A DNA stretch of 64,000 nucleotides from Panopea generosa (lineage: Eukaryota; Mollusca; Bivalvia; Adapedonta; Hiatellidae): the NCBI GenBank assembly GCA_029582155.1, contig CM055901.1:21121597-21185596 (forward strand). Reading direction: 5' to 3'. Position 1 is the first letter of the stretch. More notes on this DNA, generated by a model. That model did not search any database and was not told the DNA's origin. It worked only from the letters and a program-made list of their open reading frames with translations. The DNA is not shown here.

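Overview
The window is animal genomic DNA: AT-rich, intron-rich, and crowded with minisatellites and tRNA-derived SINEs. Several repeat types (elements running from 'CAAGAG...' to '...GAGCTAAAA', stretches ending in a 'ggcgggggata'-like tail) resemble interspersed repeats I associate with bivalve molluscs. A lophotrochozoan, most likely a bivalve, is my inference; nothing here fixes the species.

Layout. Positions 1-1323 hold a short doubtful plus-strand ORF with its own AATAAA, convergent with the next gene. Positions 1324-2769 (minus) hold an uninterrupted 481-codon ORF for a low-complexity, presumably disordered protein with six R-R-x-S-hydrophobic kinase-type sites. From 2770 to 16819 I find no convincing gene. 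That stretch holds a GA microsatellite, a 33-bp and a 59-bp minisatellite, SINEs, inverted-repeat elements and a 1,536-bp near-identical tandem duplication.

From 16820 to the right edge, on the minus strand, lies the 3' part of one large gene: an ABCA-subfamily full transporter of the ABCA1/4/7 type. I traced 25 exons (w1-w25, in transcript order) with GT-AG junctions whose phases all agree: the end of the NBD1-side regulatory region, the linker, transmembrane half 2 with its extracellular domain, NBD2, the VFINFA element and a long C-terminal tail, about 1,255 residues in all. The N-terminal half lies beyond 64000. Exon w15 carries one surplus base, a frameshift in an otherwise intact gene.

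The most unusual structure is in the introns. At three splice junctions the exon/intron boundary itself has been amplified into a minisatellite: 20 exonic + 19 intronic nt at the w22 donor, about 12 exonic + 28 intronic nt at the w14 acceptor, and 24 exonic + 8 intronic nt at the w13 acceptor. A fourth junction (w19 donor) has one or two decayed copies, and a fifth (w2 donor) was duplicated by the target-site duplication of a SINE. The real splice sites therefore sit beside arrays of look-alike sites. Remaining intron space is mostly minisatellites, four tRNA-headed SINE families (one with a class II, Leu/Ser-like head), a piggyBac-type MITE with a long internal palindrome, mariner-type MITEs and nested insertions.
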